Assembly (NCBI GenBank): GCA_006384855.1
Contig: VCJN01001509.1
Span: 1-64,000, forward strand
Source of the DNA: Tetraselmis striata
Taxonomy: Eukaryota > Chlorophyta > Chlorodendrophyceae > Chlorodendrales > Chlorodendraceae
DNA length: 64,000 bases
Reading direction: 5' to 3'
The position numbers and the translations under genes were made by a program. The notes beneath the pieces were generated by a model. It saw only the letters and a program-made list of their open reading frames with translations. It searched no databases and was not told the origin of the DNA. Below, piece by piece: positions 43,936 through 56,650 of this stretch (within the stretch, counting starts at the first letter, position 1; the number at the start of each line of letters is the position of its first letter).

Positions 43936-46500
43936 GGACGGCACAACATGGTAGTGGTAGAAATTACGGAAGGCGGGCCCGCCGGGGACTTCTTTGCGAC
44001 TAGCGAGCCTAGCAGAAAAGTGGCAATTCCACGGTATGTACAGCGATTGCAAGCCCATTCCGTGCGAAAATCGCGATTACGGGCCATTACAATGTAAATA
44101 CGAGACAGGCTGGGAGGCTAGTGGGGGTGCGGGCCGGGAACTCTGCGTGGCGATGATGAAGAGCATCGACGATAGCAGCCGCGATTTGAGCCGGAGGGGG
44201 GGGGGGGAGGGGCATCACTTACTTTGGGGGGAGGGGGGTCGAGAGGTTCGAGGTGGTCGTCAAGCAATTCCCCATGCGAAGAAGTCGTCGCTGATCTGTT
44301 TCGAGGCCTCGTGCCTGGGGAGGGCGGAGTCGGGGATGGGGTCGGTGCTGATCTGGAGGTGGAGTTCCGGCATGTGGTCCGTTGCGGGAAGGCAGCTCAG
44401 TGCCCCTTGTGCTGCACCGCCAGGAGAGTGGCGTCATCCCGTGAGGCCAGTTCTAGGGGGGTTGTTGTGGCGGCGGAGCGCGGTTTATGGATATGGCATG
44501 TTTCCAAGGTAGCGTACAAGAACGCATTAGGGAGGCGCACCATCGGGAACAGCTGGATAGAGGCGCCGGAGAGGGTGGTGTTGGAGGGTGCCTCATGCTC
44601 TTGCCACGCTCATGTCTGCGTGCGGCGATGGCCATGGACTTAAGGATCGCCGGTCGGCAAGTGGAGGCTTTGGCGGCGCGGCTGCGACTTCTCGGGCGTG
44701 CATGGGGGTTAGGATGTTGGTCAGCCACATGTGGAATTCGGTGGCCGACATACCCGCAAGGGCTGGGCTTGCGATATGAATTGAGCGCAGAGCCCGGATG
44801 GCGGGGGTGATGACCGGAGCGTCTCTGCGAGGTTGAGAGGTTTGGCCGGTGGTGGTGTATTGTATAGTCGGTTCACCGTCGCGGTACGGGGGTCGGCCCG
44901 GATGCGGATGGCCTCTGCTGCTCTTGACTCTTCGGATGGTGAGTTTGACGGTGCCCGACGTCATGTCTCGGGGGTCAGTCTTGCCTGCCGCCTTACTGCG
45001 TTTTGAGCAAATGTGCAGGTTCGTAGGGGTTGCTGTGATGTGGGCCCAGTGTTTGTTGATGTTGGGGAGGATGGCCGCCGATGCGTTAGTTGGGGCGTGC
45101 GACAGAGGTGGCGATATCGTGTTGGGGTTTGGCGATGTCGTTGAGCACCATGGTGGCTGTGTTCGACGGGGGAAGGAGGCTGTATTCGCCCGTGAGAGTA
45201 AGGTGCTTTATGTTGTGTAGGGGAAATTTGCAGAGCGCCGGCATGGCTGGGCCGCCGGCGCGAGTTGGAGGTATGTTGTCGCGTTGGGCCCATATCAGTG
45301 CAAGAATTGGGCGGGGTTGGCGGGATTGGGACGTCCATGTGGCCGCGGAAGGTCCGTCAGAGCCCGAGTTTGTGGGTGGCGGAGCTGCGGACCTCAGTGG
45401 GACTTGGGTTCTACCATTTAGGGCTTTCTGTAGGGTGGCGGCCGCCTTGGCGACCGCCCCGTGCAGTATTTCGGGGGTTGGGGCGCGAGGGCGCGCGCAC
45501 CGCATGGGCGGGGCGTCGGCCGGAGTCAGCGGCGGCCCGCGACCCTTCTGCGGTACCTACCTGAGTAGTACCTACATGCTGGGGCGAATGGGGCCGTTTT
45601 GGCGTCTTGGGGCTCCTGGAGGGATAATGGGATGTGGCTTCTGCCTGAGTGTGTCGGCGCGTATGTGGCCGTTTTGCGGGCGGGGGAGGTGGGGTCAGCG
45701 GCGTCGCCGGCCGCATGGGCGGGCGGCCCGGCGGGCGGCCCAAGATCACACGTAGCTGCGGTCGCAACGGCCGGGCTGCCCTTGCTGAGACTGCGTTTCA
45801 TGGAGCGTCGTATTTTGGTTTTGGTGTTGCCGCTTCCGCGAGGGGCAGTCATTGGGCCGGGGCCCTGGTGCCTGCGGCTTTTGAATCTGTAAGGATCTGC
45901 GTGGGGTGACTGTGGAGGGTCCGATTGGCCGATGATGTTGCACATGATGTCGCTCTAATGTCCTCTAATGAACCTCAATCTCCTCCTCGGCATCCCCAGG
46001 AGTCTGCCGTGTCGGCCGCTGCCTTCCGCTGCCTTATTCCAGTCGCGGTTGTTTTGCCCTTCTTGGGCTTGCCGCTTGCATTCCGTTGCCACTGAAACGG
46101 GTTTTATGTGTTTTAAAGCACATGTAGTTTTGATTAGTTAATGAGCCTTTGATCTGAGGTTTCGATTCTTGCACCTTTATACGTTTAGTTATGGAAAGTG
46201 TTATGTATACACCCCTCTGGAATTATTGTATCTATTTGTATGTTGTTGTTGCAGATATGTCATTGAAATTTGTCACATGACTGGCTATGACCTATTTAGT
46301 GCTATCTGCTGATGATCTCACATCCATGCATTTGGAGTCGATATTTTCACCTGGCGGTCCAGTGGTGTATGATCATTGAGTCGGATGCATGTATGTGATG
46401 TTATGTGCATGACATATGTACGTGAGATGTTGCGTGGATCAGAGAAAGGGAGCTAAGAAACAGAAAACATTTATACGCATAAAATGCATGTAGCGACTAC
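43936..46500. other. No clear gene; several long GC-rich frames
   Basis: Minus-strand frames at 45945-45526 (basic segment NTKTKIRRSMKRSLSKG) and 45505-45086 have protein-like composition but no recognised domain, and change frame often. Perhaps a decayed transposon ORF1. 46100-46500 is AT-richer and non-coding. Confidence 0.3.
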
Positions 46501-46699
46501 ATGTGGTGGAGTTTTATTTTCCTGCGAAGCGTCGATTTTTCGGCGGTGAGCTTTATTGCCGTACGGGTACCCGTAGGTATAGTGCAGCGGATGGGGCCTA
46601 TTGGTGCATGACTAAAGCGCTTATCTACTGGCATGTACTACTAAGTACTATAATCCCCCCACCCGCCCGCCCACCCGCCCACCCACGGTCCTTAATTAC

Positions 46700-47010
46700 A
46701 CAGCCGTCCGATTACGATCTCACGATTGGGAGGTACTGGTACTGGTACTCGCTACTCGCTGTTGGTAATGGAAAAAAAACTCCGGTAGCGACTACTTCAA
46801 AGCGGCAATGCGAACGCTCGCTGCTGGTAATGGTACTCGCTACTCGGTGCTGGTACTGCTGGTACTGGTGTGAATTACAAAAAGGCAGTTCCCCAAAGCT
46901 GATGGTACTGGTACTGGTACTGGTACTCGCTGTTGGTATTAATGGAAAACAACTCCGGTACTTCAAAGCGCTGGCAATGCAAACGCTCGCTGCTGGTACT
47001 TCAAAGCGCT
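46700..47010. repeat. Degenerate GGTACT-rich repeat cluster
   Basis: GGTACTGGTACT runs, CGCTGCTGGTA and ACTTCAAAGCGCTGGC recur several times within 300 bp. Confidence 0.6.
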
Positions 47011-47379
47011 GGCCATGCAATTCATGGAACTGTAGGCCAGTGATAGAACCCAATCTTTTGAAATTTTCTTAAAAAATCGACGCATCGTTGATTCAACTAT
47101 CAAGTTGTTGTTCAATTAATCATGCGGTGTGATGTTTTATTTTGCCCATCACGATAGGCGGACTGGTGATGGTGGGTATAAGCAAAGTATACTATGTTAT
47201 TTATGTATCTGCGGACATTTGATTTTGAGATGATCTGGTGTTATTCATGTGATCGTAGTGTTTTATTGCATCTACAAGTCATTTATCGATAGGCTATTAT
47301 CGATAGCATGGATCTGTGTACTTTTTGGACTCCTCCGAAATGATGTGGATTGTTCGAACCTTTCAGCACTTGTTAGATC

Positions 47380-47850
47380 TATGGTTAGTCTATCCCTCGA
47401 GCATTTACAACTTCGGGCTTTGGTTCTTTTATTCTCTGAACCTTTGAGCCTTTGAATATTTTACTTTAATGTTAACTATGTGAACCTTTCGAGCGTTTTT
47501 GGCTGGTAGATGAGATAAGTGGGCAGAGGGTTTAATAATGTAACTCACTAATCTTTCATATGATCGCGGTATTTCATAGAGTATGGGATTAATTTGTTGA
47601 TTGCTTGGAATCTTAAAGCTTTTTTGGTATCCTCTGAAATGGTCTGGACTTTTTGAAACCTTTTGTGCATCGGTTAGATCTTTGATCCGTTTTATCCTTT
47701 ATCCATTGAAACCTTTTGGCTTTGGCTATTGTATAATGTGAACCTCATTTGATCCTTTGAGCCTTTTGAACCTTTGATTCTTTTAGCCGCGTTCTGAACC
47801 TTTCAGCTTTTGAACTCTTGAGCTCTATCACTGTGTACTTTTGAGTACTT
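47380..47850. repeat. Degenerate CCTTT(T)GA(A/G)CC-type short repeats
   Basis: CCTTTTGAACCTTTG-like words recur at irregular spacing through AT-rich DNA. No coding signature. Confidence 0.45.
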
Positions 47851-48591
47851 TAAGCTTTTTGGTATATGTTACCTATTGTATTGTCTCTCGGCATGGGAGC
47901 TGGCTGGTGACATGGTCGCCGACTTGACATGAAGTTTTCGTCGGCTATGCTCCCACGCAGAGCGGACTGCTAGACTCGTGCGCGAAGTCGGCCCGGATAT
48001 AGTCATTTATGTGCATGTGACCGTTAGCGGTTGTATATATATAGCTGCTCCGGGAAAATGCCGGTATATCGGGCATGACATTGTATATATTATAAATGAC
48101 GGCGCGGGTGGTGAGTGTTACACCCAGTGTCATTTCTGTGGCAACACTCGCTCGACTAGGCCTGGCGTGCGGTACCGGGCGTCGTTGTGCGGTGAAATAG
48201 TTACTTTTGTTAGCCTCTGCTTATATCCTCGGGATGAGTTGGAACGACCAGCTTGCTGGCTAGTAGGTAACCCTAAGCTCGGCGGGTGGGACCTCAGCTG
48301 TTACGGGGCGGCCCCATTGGCCGTTTCCAAGTGCTAACGTAGTTGGACTACCGGTCGGTATGCACCGCCGCCCGTCCCATGGGCGTGTCATCTGCACGAG
48401 TCGATTGTCTGGGCATTGGGCATGTCGCCAAGGTAAAGCGAGAGAAGCATGAGAAGACACATGCCAACATGAAGCGCAAGTTCCCAGAGCACACCTTTAA
48501 CACATCCCGTGCGGCAAAGAAATAGGTTAGAAATGTAATTACACACATGCTGGCATCCTCCCGCAATGCCGCCTATGCATGCTGGTGACTA
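47851..48591. other. No gene recognised
   Basis: A 60-codon plus-strand frame (48343-48525) ends in a Lys-rich tail (VKREKHEKTHANMKRKF). It is too short to judge. Confidence 0.3.
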
Positions 48592-49677
48592 TCAGCGACG
48601 CCGCCTTTTCCCCGGCTTCCTGAACTGCCCCAGAAAATCTGTCACCCGTGCATCATAATCATACACCCCCCTAGTTGGTGGCGGCACCTCAGACAGGTCC
48701 ATGGCTATTTTAACGCCAACTGCCTTATCATGCCCATTGAACATGGGATCGCGGCTGGGGGAATAGTTGCCGTTGGTAGCCAGCCTCTCACGCCCACATG
48801 GCACAACGAGCACCCGAAGACGCTCATTCCGCTTGGCAAGGTAGTCCTGCTTCAACGCCCTCCTCTCTTGTTGCGCCGCCCGCTTAGCACGAGCTTTAGC
48901 TTGCTTCTCCGTGCACGCCGCGTGATCCCCGTGTGTCACGAAGCCGGCCACAGCCTTTGTAAGCGCCGGGTGGAGATACATCATGGCAGTGACTGGGTAG
49001 TAGTTAATGTGCCCTTGCTGACCCCAACCTGGCCTCATGGCGGGCTCAAGAAAGCCCCACGTGCCAGGCTGCTAGATAAGCTGCTCCACGTTTGACAACT
49101 GCAGCTTATCCCATTATATATCTGGCTCCTTCAGCAGTGACTGCTGTAACTTATACTGCACATACTCGCGCTGGTCACACACCCATGGGGGGATGTGGGG
49201 GTATCTAATCACCTCCGCTTGCTGAAACATGAGCTCCATCGCGCGCATTGTCAGGAAGACGTAGCCACGCACGAGGCGGCCGACTCCGGGCTTCTCGCTG
49301 TCGCCGCGCTCGCAGTACTTGACCGAGGGATACTCCCGGTCCCACGCCTCCAGGCTCGGCTCCCGACACTTCTTGACGATGTCGCTGACCCAACTGGCAA
49401 GCAGCGCCGAGGGGAAGCCGCAAAGATTGAAGGACTTGGCGGCATTCGAGAGCCGCCAGTCCCGGCCGAGCTCATTCCACGCGGCCAATGGGCTCTGCGC
49501 CTCCCACGTTGCCCGCTCCACGACCGCCACCGGGGCCAGAAGAGGGCCGAAGCAAGCTGTGCATGCGGTGTTCTTGTAGCGCTGCGGCTCCGAGGCGTAG
49601 GCCTCCTCGGAGTACTCTACTAGGCACTCTAGGTACTCGCCATATAGGACGCGGCTCCGCCGATTTACGGCCGCCAT
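48592..49677 (-). pseudogene. Unidentified protein, two nonsense codons
   Basis: One reading frame runs from MAAVNRRSRVLYGEYLECLV at 49677 to FRKPGKRRRR at 48592, about 361 codons. It is broken only by TAA at 49114 and TAG at 49075, each where Gln (CAA/CAG) would fit: EPDI-stop-WDKLQLSNVEQLI-stop-QPGTWGFLEP. The middle is aromatic and Cys-containing (ERATWEAQSPLAAWNELGRD, KCREPSLEAWDREYPSVKYC); the last part has a Lys/Arg-rich helix (EKQAKARAKRAAQQERRALK). No domain recognised; possibly a transposon protein. Confidence 0.5.
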
Positions 49678-50220
49678 TAGCCCTCCCTACGTGACGGGCG
49701 GCACATGTGCAACAGAGGGGCAGTGAGGAGAACGCTTGTAACTTCTTTGATAGGGAAAAACTCGACAAACCCCCGTGTGCGTTCATGCAACTGGTCCTAA
49801 GGAGCACGACGGGCGAAAAACGGCCACGCGAACGGGGATGGCGATGGAGGCGTGTTCATCCCCGTGGCAACGAGTGGGTGAGTCAGTGGGTGGTTGCGAG
49901 CCACACCCAACCCAAACCTACCTGGAGGTGCCGGTCTCGCAGGCAGATGGGGCGCCCTCGGCGCCTATGCTCCCACCTATAGGTCGGTCAACGCTATGGG
50001 TGCACTACCCTGGAAGGGCGCTGGTCGGAAGCGGGTAGCTGGTGCGCACGGTGGGCCGGGCCAGGATGGCCCTGCAATGGGTGAGGCGGTTGAGCGGGGC
50101 GTCTCGCTGACGCAGTTTTTTACACTCGTGTCCCGCGCGCGCGATATTAAAATGTCTGCGCATATTATAGCTGAAATGTGCTGTGAAGGCATATCGCAAG
50201 AGGTTATGCCGTGCATAGCC
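49678..50220. other. No gene recognised
   Basis: Flank of the unidentified pseudogene and of the hexanucleotide repeat; open frames here are extensions of repeat frames. Confidence 0.4.
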
Positions 50221-50556
50221 GGGTGTGGGTGTGGGTGTGGGTGTGGGTGTGGGTGTGGGTGTGGGTGTGGGTGTGGGTGTGGGTGTGGGTGTGGGTGTGG
50301 GTGTGGGTGTGGGTGTGGGTGTGGGTGTGGGTGTGGGTGTGGGTGTGGGTGTGGGTGTGGGTGTGGGTGTGGGTGTGGGTGTGGGTGTGGGTGTGGGTGT
50401 GGGTGTGGGTGTGGGTGTGGGTGTGGGTGTGGGTGTGGGTGTGGGTGTGGGTGTGGGTGTGGGTGTGGGTGTGGGTGTGGGTGTGGGTGTGGGTGTGGGT
50501 GTGGGTGTGGGTGTGGGTGTGGGTGTGGGTGTGGGTGTGGGTGTGGGTGTGGGTGT
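50221..50556. repeat. (GGGTGT)56 hexanucleotide microsatellite
   Basis: 336 bp of uninterrupted GGGTGT. All six frames are open across it, giving artificial dipeptide-repeat ORFs. It is G-quadruplex-prone on the plus strand. Confidence 0.97.
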
Positions 50557-51719
50557 AGGTACCTCGTCACTCGTCGTGGACGGACTCAGAAACGCGCTTC
50601 CCACACGAGCTAGTGTTGGCCTCCATTATTCCCACGCCCCCACGGCAATATGTCTCGTTTTTTGCCGAGTAGGGGCAGCATGTGTAGGGCTGGTTGTTTT
50701 ATTGTCTAACAAGGACTCCAACACGCGCTAGCCACGGGCGCATGTGCCACCTTACTTGCGCATGGGTTCACGGAAACTGTGCGCGAATCAAAAGCGCAGT
50801 TATCTGACCGCACATTTATCTTGCCACATGGGCAGCACGTTCAGCGACTCAACCTCGCTCGGAGTAATAGATGGTCGCACAAATCCAATAACCTTCACGC
50901 CCTTCAACACTCCGGCCACACGGCGGCATGTCTCGTCCTCATCCATGTTTCCGTCGCCACACGCCGAAGGCAGCGTGCCAAGCGGCCATCCAGGAGGGGC
51001 AAGAAGGTAAGTAGGGATCTATGGAAACGAGGCTCAATCTACGCTGGGGCGGGAAAGGGTGGCCCTCTAGCCGCCTCCCGTTTGTGAAGGCATGTTGAGA
51101 GAGGCGTCGGATATAGTACATCGTATAGTTCACGACCGCAGCAATTATCGCGAAGAAATTTGCGAAAGTGGCGGCCCTGTACTTCTAGACTGTGTTGAAA
51201 TTTCACTCGGCATTGCGACCATTTTAGCGTCTTTTTTATTCCCATTAAATGGATATGTTCCGAGTAACGTATTTGGACCAATTCCACTGGATATTGCGAC
51301 TTTTCCCTACCACGTAGTACTGCTTGTAGTGCATAAGCAAATCAGCATTTTGGACGAAAGAAAACCGATTACATGTGAACGTCAAGATACTAAGATACTT
51401 GCGTGTGGATTGCGCTTCGCGAATTTATAATATACATGTACCGTTAGCGAGTACTATACGCACTATACCTACTACCACATGGACAAGAGCCGAAATTGGC
51501 ATGGTTTAGTGGAAGCATGGAGGGAAAACGGAGTCAAGGGGCGTTGTATGTAACGCAACAAAATTGGAAGATGGCGGGCTCTGCTGTTACGGCTGGTTTT
51601 ATTTCTACTCGTGCCGCACACGACTGGGCGCAACTACATGTGAACTAGTAACATGTACCACCTAGTTTCAATGGTAGCTAGAAAAGCGATTAGGAAAGGA
51701 GGAAACTCCATAAACTAGT
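50557..51719. other. No clear gene
   Basis: A 112-codon plus-strand frame (51092-51430) contains a hydrophobic segment (ISLGIATILASFLFPLNGYV) but no family signature. Part of this DNA (about 51250-51295) is repeated at about 55028-55070. Confidence 0.3.
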
Positions 51720-53013
51720 TTAGATCATGTAGGTTGAGTCAGGTTTTGCCTGTGATGAGCGATCGGAGGGAGCGGTAGATTGATGAAGAAGGGGTAGCAC
51801 CACGGCAAGAAGGGGGCACCGGGAAGGCCACCGCTGCGGAGGCTTGCTGAGCTTGGAGGTGGCGAGGGGGCGCGATGTGACCGAAGAAGAACCGCGCGCC
51901 AAGTGAAGGGAGGACGTTAGGGTCGATGTAGTCATGAACGACGTCGGAGTTCGTAGCGTAGCCCCCTTGGTGGCGAATGTGGGACACCGGAACGCCGATG
52001 ACGTTAGCACAAGAGGATGCACTCTTGCAAAGGCTGTGAGAGTGCCGGAGGAAGTGCCGGCGGGAGGGGTAGCACCAACGAGACTAACAACCCTGGCGAG
52101 CCGGTCCGACTTTGTAGCGGCAGTTCAAGATTTGGACAGCTCGCTCGGGGTGACCGCCCAAAAGTTTGTCTCGGCCAAGGCAGTACGGACAAGGGGTAGA
52201 CTGTACTTTGTCGATGAAGTGGTGTATGAGATGGGCGACGCGGAAGACGGTGCTCCGGCACGGGAAGAAGTAGCACACGTAGGTCGTCAGGGCCGCGCCA
52301 TCCGGCACGCCCGTTCTCACGGTACACACGCATGGTGATGTTGTAGGAGTCGACATGCACGTACCGCACTCGGCGGGACACGCCTGAAAGTCCCCTTGCA
52401 AAGAACATGAAGTTGACACTCGAGACCATGACGAGGGCCTGGAGTCATACTAGTACTTGGGGGGGAGGGGGGGGGGGGCGAGCAGCAACAATCAACTCGG
52501 CCCGCACGACGAAAGCCTAAGCGACATCATGAAGCAGTGGGACTCGTAAAGGGGATGCTGCCTCTATGCGGCGTTGCCTTATTTTTAGCAGCATGCCACG
52601 ACGCGCGGCGGCGAGGTGCATATTGTCCTTAGCGACGGGGTCGATGTTGTGCATCTCAAAGAACGTGTTGATTGCTGACACATAGGGCTGCAACGACTTA
52701 GGTGCAATGTGGCCCCGCTCATCAATCCAAGCGATGTACTGCACAACAGTGGCAGTGGTCGCCTCCATCGGGCTGATGTTCTCGAGTCCAAGCAAAACTC
52801 CGGGAACTGACACAGCTTGCCGGCGTAGCTCTTGACCGTCTGGGCCGTGAGAGAGCTGGAGAGTAGGTTGAGGACCCGCTGTCCCAACTCGTCCGAGCCT
52901 AACGCTTCATGTAGACGGGGCCGGAGTGAAGAAGCCATTGGGGCGACAGCTTCGGGCTCGTCAATTACGTAAGTACGGTGATTGGCCGACGGAGTAACAT
53001 GAGGCCGGTTCAT
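51720..53013 (-). pseudogene. Second tyrosine recombinase, DIRS-type, without an RT nearby
   Basis: N-terminal part: LRPRLHEALGSDELGQRVLN, then TAQTVKSYAGKLCQFPEFC, then after a frameshift near 52800 TTATVVQYIAWIDERGH and SLQPYVSAINTFFEMHN. Middle part (from 52429): VSSVNFMFFARGLSGVSRRV and DSYNITMRVYRENGRAG. C-terminal part (51987-51739): HQGGYATNSDVVHDYIDPNV carries the catalytic Tyr. It is clearly related to but divergent from the PAT-like enzyme at 23.5-24.8 kb. Probably a retroelement remnant; a Crypton-type DNA transposon is the alternative. Confidence 0.6.
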
Positions 53014-53289
53014 CGGCCGCGGCGGTTAAAGTGCCGGCGGTTGACCGGTACTTGTTGGACGGGCTAGTCCGGTCAGCAGTAGGGTTTGCGGGGCAAGGTT
53101 CGGGACGGAGGGCCGCTATGCACGCATGTCGCGCCCGTAGCGCTTGTCCTGCGCGTACCGTACACGGACGGAACATTGGCGTAGCGAACCATTTGCAATA
53201 ACTAGTGTAACAACCGACGGACGCAGTGGTGACATGGTTCGGGAGGCGGATTGTTGAGCCGCCATGTGCAAGTGTGCGGATGCCCAAAT
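53014..53289. other. Transition into the satellite array
   Basis: No coding signature; degenerate beginnings of the 180-bp repeat appear near 53220. Confidence 0.35.
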
Positions 53290-54810
53290 CGGCGTCCCAT
53301 TGGCGCGCTGTGTGACGCTCGCGATATATAGCGCGTGCCGTAGTGCATGAGGTCCATAAATAGGTATTCGCACAATGCAGTTTACGGCGCCAAACCGCGG
53401 AACCGCACCAAGCAGTTATCCGGACGAGCCAGGGCGTGTTAGAGCGTGTCCGGATCGTCGAAATGATGCGTGTCCATGTGTGCGCTCCATGACCACGCTA
53501 TGCGAGGTCTTCGGTATAGCGCGTGCTGAAGTTCGGTAGATTTATTCGGAGCTATGTGGTTTAAGGCACACCCCGCGGAACGGCACCAAGCGGTCACCCG
53601 GACAATCCTTGGCATGCCAGAACGTGTTTGCCCGGCCCGTCTGATTCTAGCCCGTATGCGCGTTCACCCGACGCGGTTGGCGGTGCCGGCTCCGGTATAC
53701 AACGTGCCATGCTTGAGGCCCATGAATAGGTATGGACGCAATGCGGCTTAGGGCGCCACTCCGTACGGCACCAAGCGGCCATCAGAACGAGCCGCGGCAT
53801 ATTGGAGCGTATTTGTCTCGTCTAGTATATGCTTGCCCATGTGCGCGTCTCCTTGGCGCGCTGTGTGACGGTTGCGGTATATAGCGCGGTTGTGCTTGGG
53901 GCGCAAAATACGTATGGGCGCAGAGTGATTTACGGCGCCAAACAGCGGAAGCGCACCAAGCAGTCATCCGGACGAGCCGCGGCATTTAAGAGCGTGTCCG
54001 CTTCGTGGAAACAACGCTTGCCCATCTGCGTGTTCCCTTGCCGCGCTTTGTGAAGTCTCCGGTATAGCGCGCGGCATTATGCTTGACGAGGCGCATCGGT
54101 ATCGGCGCCATGCGCGTTAAGGAGCCCAACCGCGGAACCGTACCAAGCGGGCGTCCGGACGAGCCAAGGCGTGTTGGAGCGTGTCCGGATCGTCGAAAAA
54201 ATGCGTGCTCATATGCACTACGTTCCCTAGCCGCGCTATCCGACGTCTTCGGCATAGCGCGTGCCGTTGTTCGGTCGATCTATTCGGAGCTATATGGTTT
54301 GAGGCACACCCCGCGTAACGGCAACAGACGATCATCCGGACGAGCATCTGCATGCAAGAACGTGTTTGCTCGATCCTTTTGATGCTGGCCCATATGCGCG
54401 TTCACTTGACGCGCTTGGCGGTGCCGGCTCCAGGATAGCACGTGCCGTGCTTGCGAAATGCGGTTTAGGACGCCCCTTCGCGGAACGGCACCAAGCAGTC
54501 ATCATAACGAGCCGCGGCATGTTGGAACGTGTTCACCTCGACTAGTAGATGCCTGCCCATATGCGCGTCCCGTAGCCGCGCTCTGCTACTTCGGTATAGC
54601 CTGTTCCATGTCTGGGGCGCATAATATGTATTGGCGCAATGCGGTTTACGGCGCCAACCCGCGGAACTACACCGAGCAATACTCCGGACGAGCCGCGGCA
54701 TGTTGAAGCGTGTCCATTTCGTCGAAACGACGCTTGGCAGTAGGCGCGCTCCCTTGCCGCGCTTTCTGAAGTTTTCGGTATAGCGTGTGCCATACTTGAC
54801 GACGTGCCAT
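53290..54810. repeat. About 180-bp satellite-like array, eight or nine degenerate units
   Basis: GCGGAAC(C/G)GCACC(A)AGC followed by CATCCGGACGAGCC recurs at about 53397, 53575, 53752, 53945, 54131, 54311, 54480 and 54661 (spacing 169-193 bp), with interspersed TATAGCGCGTGCC and TGCGCGTTC motifs. Confidence 0.75.
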
Positions 54811-56103
54811 CCCAACCAATATGGCCGATACCAACGCTATCACGACCACCGTTGAAGGTAGAGAACATGCAAGATCGTCTTCATGCCCGAGGCGGGGGCG
54901 TGCCGAGCCTTGGGGATCCGTGGGAGGGAGGGTGTGCACCGGGGGCCTCCCATGGTACTTTTTGCTCAATTTTCGTTTTTTAGTGCGATGTGTGAATCCT
55001 CATTCATAAAACAGATAGTCTTTTCCGAGTTGCGTATTTGAGCCAATTTCACTAGATATTGCACTCAGTCCCGGCGCGGTAGAACCCACCGACCCGGATT
55101 TTCTCCCATCTCGACACCCATTCGCTCAGTGACTAGCACACGACCTTCTTCTAGTATCCAGCCAGCCTAGCCCCCTAATAGTTGTGGCTTTGCTGATGGG
55201 GACGCGGGCCATCCAAATATCTACCTCTGATGTGATGAGCGCTAGGTTGCCCCATCGTGCCCCCCATTTCCGAGCCAAGAAAGAAAAAAACGTGCAGAAT
55301 CGGACCACGATCATCCACCACATGTAGATGCTCGGTCGACACGCCATCCACCACACCAGACCCATCGATTGTGTATATCTATATCTTCTCGCGACACCAA
55401 CCGGTACCGGTAGGTGGGGTGGCTTCTAGGTGAGTTGGGATCCGATGGGACGATGGATAACTGTGATACTCTCGGAAAACAACGGAAATACGGTTTACGG
55501 GCAAGGGTTGGACGGGGGCCAAATCGAAGCACGATTCTTGACATGTGCTTCATCGAATCCCACCCGACACGGCCCATATTCCACTTATAGCACCTAAAAG
55601 GCCATGGGTGCTATTACATATGTTCTCGTTCGTGTCGTGTGCAGTTTTGCACTGCATGTGGCTGGTTCAACATGATTCGGGGGTGGGATGGAGATGGTCT
55701 TGTTAAAGGTAAATGAGACTGCTACACCGAACACGTGCTATATCGCCGGTTTTAAACACCGGGGGGCGGGTGCGCAATGAAGACTCCCTTCCCACACTCG
55801 TCGAACGGCCGCCCATCTAAATTGCCTAATGATGTATAAGTACGAGTTTCATACCGGTCAGAAACGTACGGGTACTATATGGTGTGTATACTTGCCGTCT
55901 AATAACCGTTCAGCATGCTAATGATGCGTGGCTAATCGCAATGCTCAACGGCCAAGGCGACCGTGGTGGTGCACCCCCTACACACTATGCGGTACGTCGT
56001 GGACTTCTCGTCGTCATTTGTACCTTCGCGCGGCGCGTGGCGCGGCATCGATACGTAGCGACAGTGCAATAGATCAATGGACGCCGGGTTGGGGGGGGGG
56101 GGG
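54811..56103. other. No gene recognised
   Basis: Mixed sequence. Short similarity at 55028-55070 to 51250-51295. A G run lies at about 56091-56109. Confidence 0.35.
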
Positions 56104-56650
56104 GGGGGGAGAATGGCGCCCGCGCATCGGCGAACGACTCAGCTCGGAGGCGTGGGGACGCATCACTACGACGGAGCGTGCCGGACCAGACATTTTTCGG
56201 TATGTCATGGATTGCCGCCTCCGCTCCTTGGTCTCGGTCGCCGGGTCGCCTCTCCAAACGAAGGAGGACCCGACCGCCGTAGTCACGGGGGCCCTCAAAT
56301 ATCGCTATAACCGGGAGCAGGTGGGACAAACGCACATCGCGGCCGTCGAACAGCTCATGGCCGACGCAAGCTTCGACCCCGAGGCGGCCTGCCCACACTC
56401 GTTCGACCCGCAGGGCCGAACGGGGAGGCGGCCATCGTGGCGGGGGCTGATGCCGACATGCTCCGAGATACGCGCAGATTCGTGCGTGGTGGCTTTTCAC
56501 TCGCATATCGCGGTCATATTGGCGGAGCAAACCCGGCAATTCCGGATCCAGCTTGAGCAACACCTGGATCACCCAAAATGCTTACGCGTGCGGAACATGC
56601 CGGCGATCGAACCGGGGAAGAACGCGCCGCGCGCCGATCCACAATCGTAA
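56104..56650 (+). CDS. Possible ORF of unknown function
   Basis: The plus-strand frame after the G run reads EWRPRIGERLSSEAWGR, then RAGPDIFRYVMDCRLRSLVS, then ending RNMPAIEPGKNAPRADPQS. Composition is protein-like with helical segments, but there is no recognised domain and its start is unclear. A second short frame (56823-57101) follows with an acidic stretch (NVDNMDEDLPRLDENL). Perhaps a gag-like remnant. Confidence 0.3.

Noticed and set aside
48592-49677. Alternative genetic code with TAA/TAG read as Gln, as in some ulvophytes
   Set aside because: The 1,526-codon gypsy pol has dozens of Gln codons and no TAA or TAG, so in-frame TAR codons in decayed elements are better explained as C-to-T mutations.
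50221-50556. Interstitial telomere
   Set aside because: GGGTGT differs from the TTTTAGGG and TTTAGGG telomere repeats of green algae and plants.
49894-50731. Long ORFs across 50221-50556 in several frames
   Set aside because: A hexanucleotide repeat without stops is open in every frame; the dipeptide repeats are an artefact.
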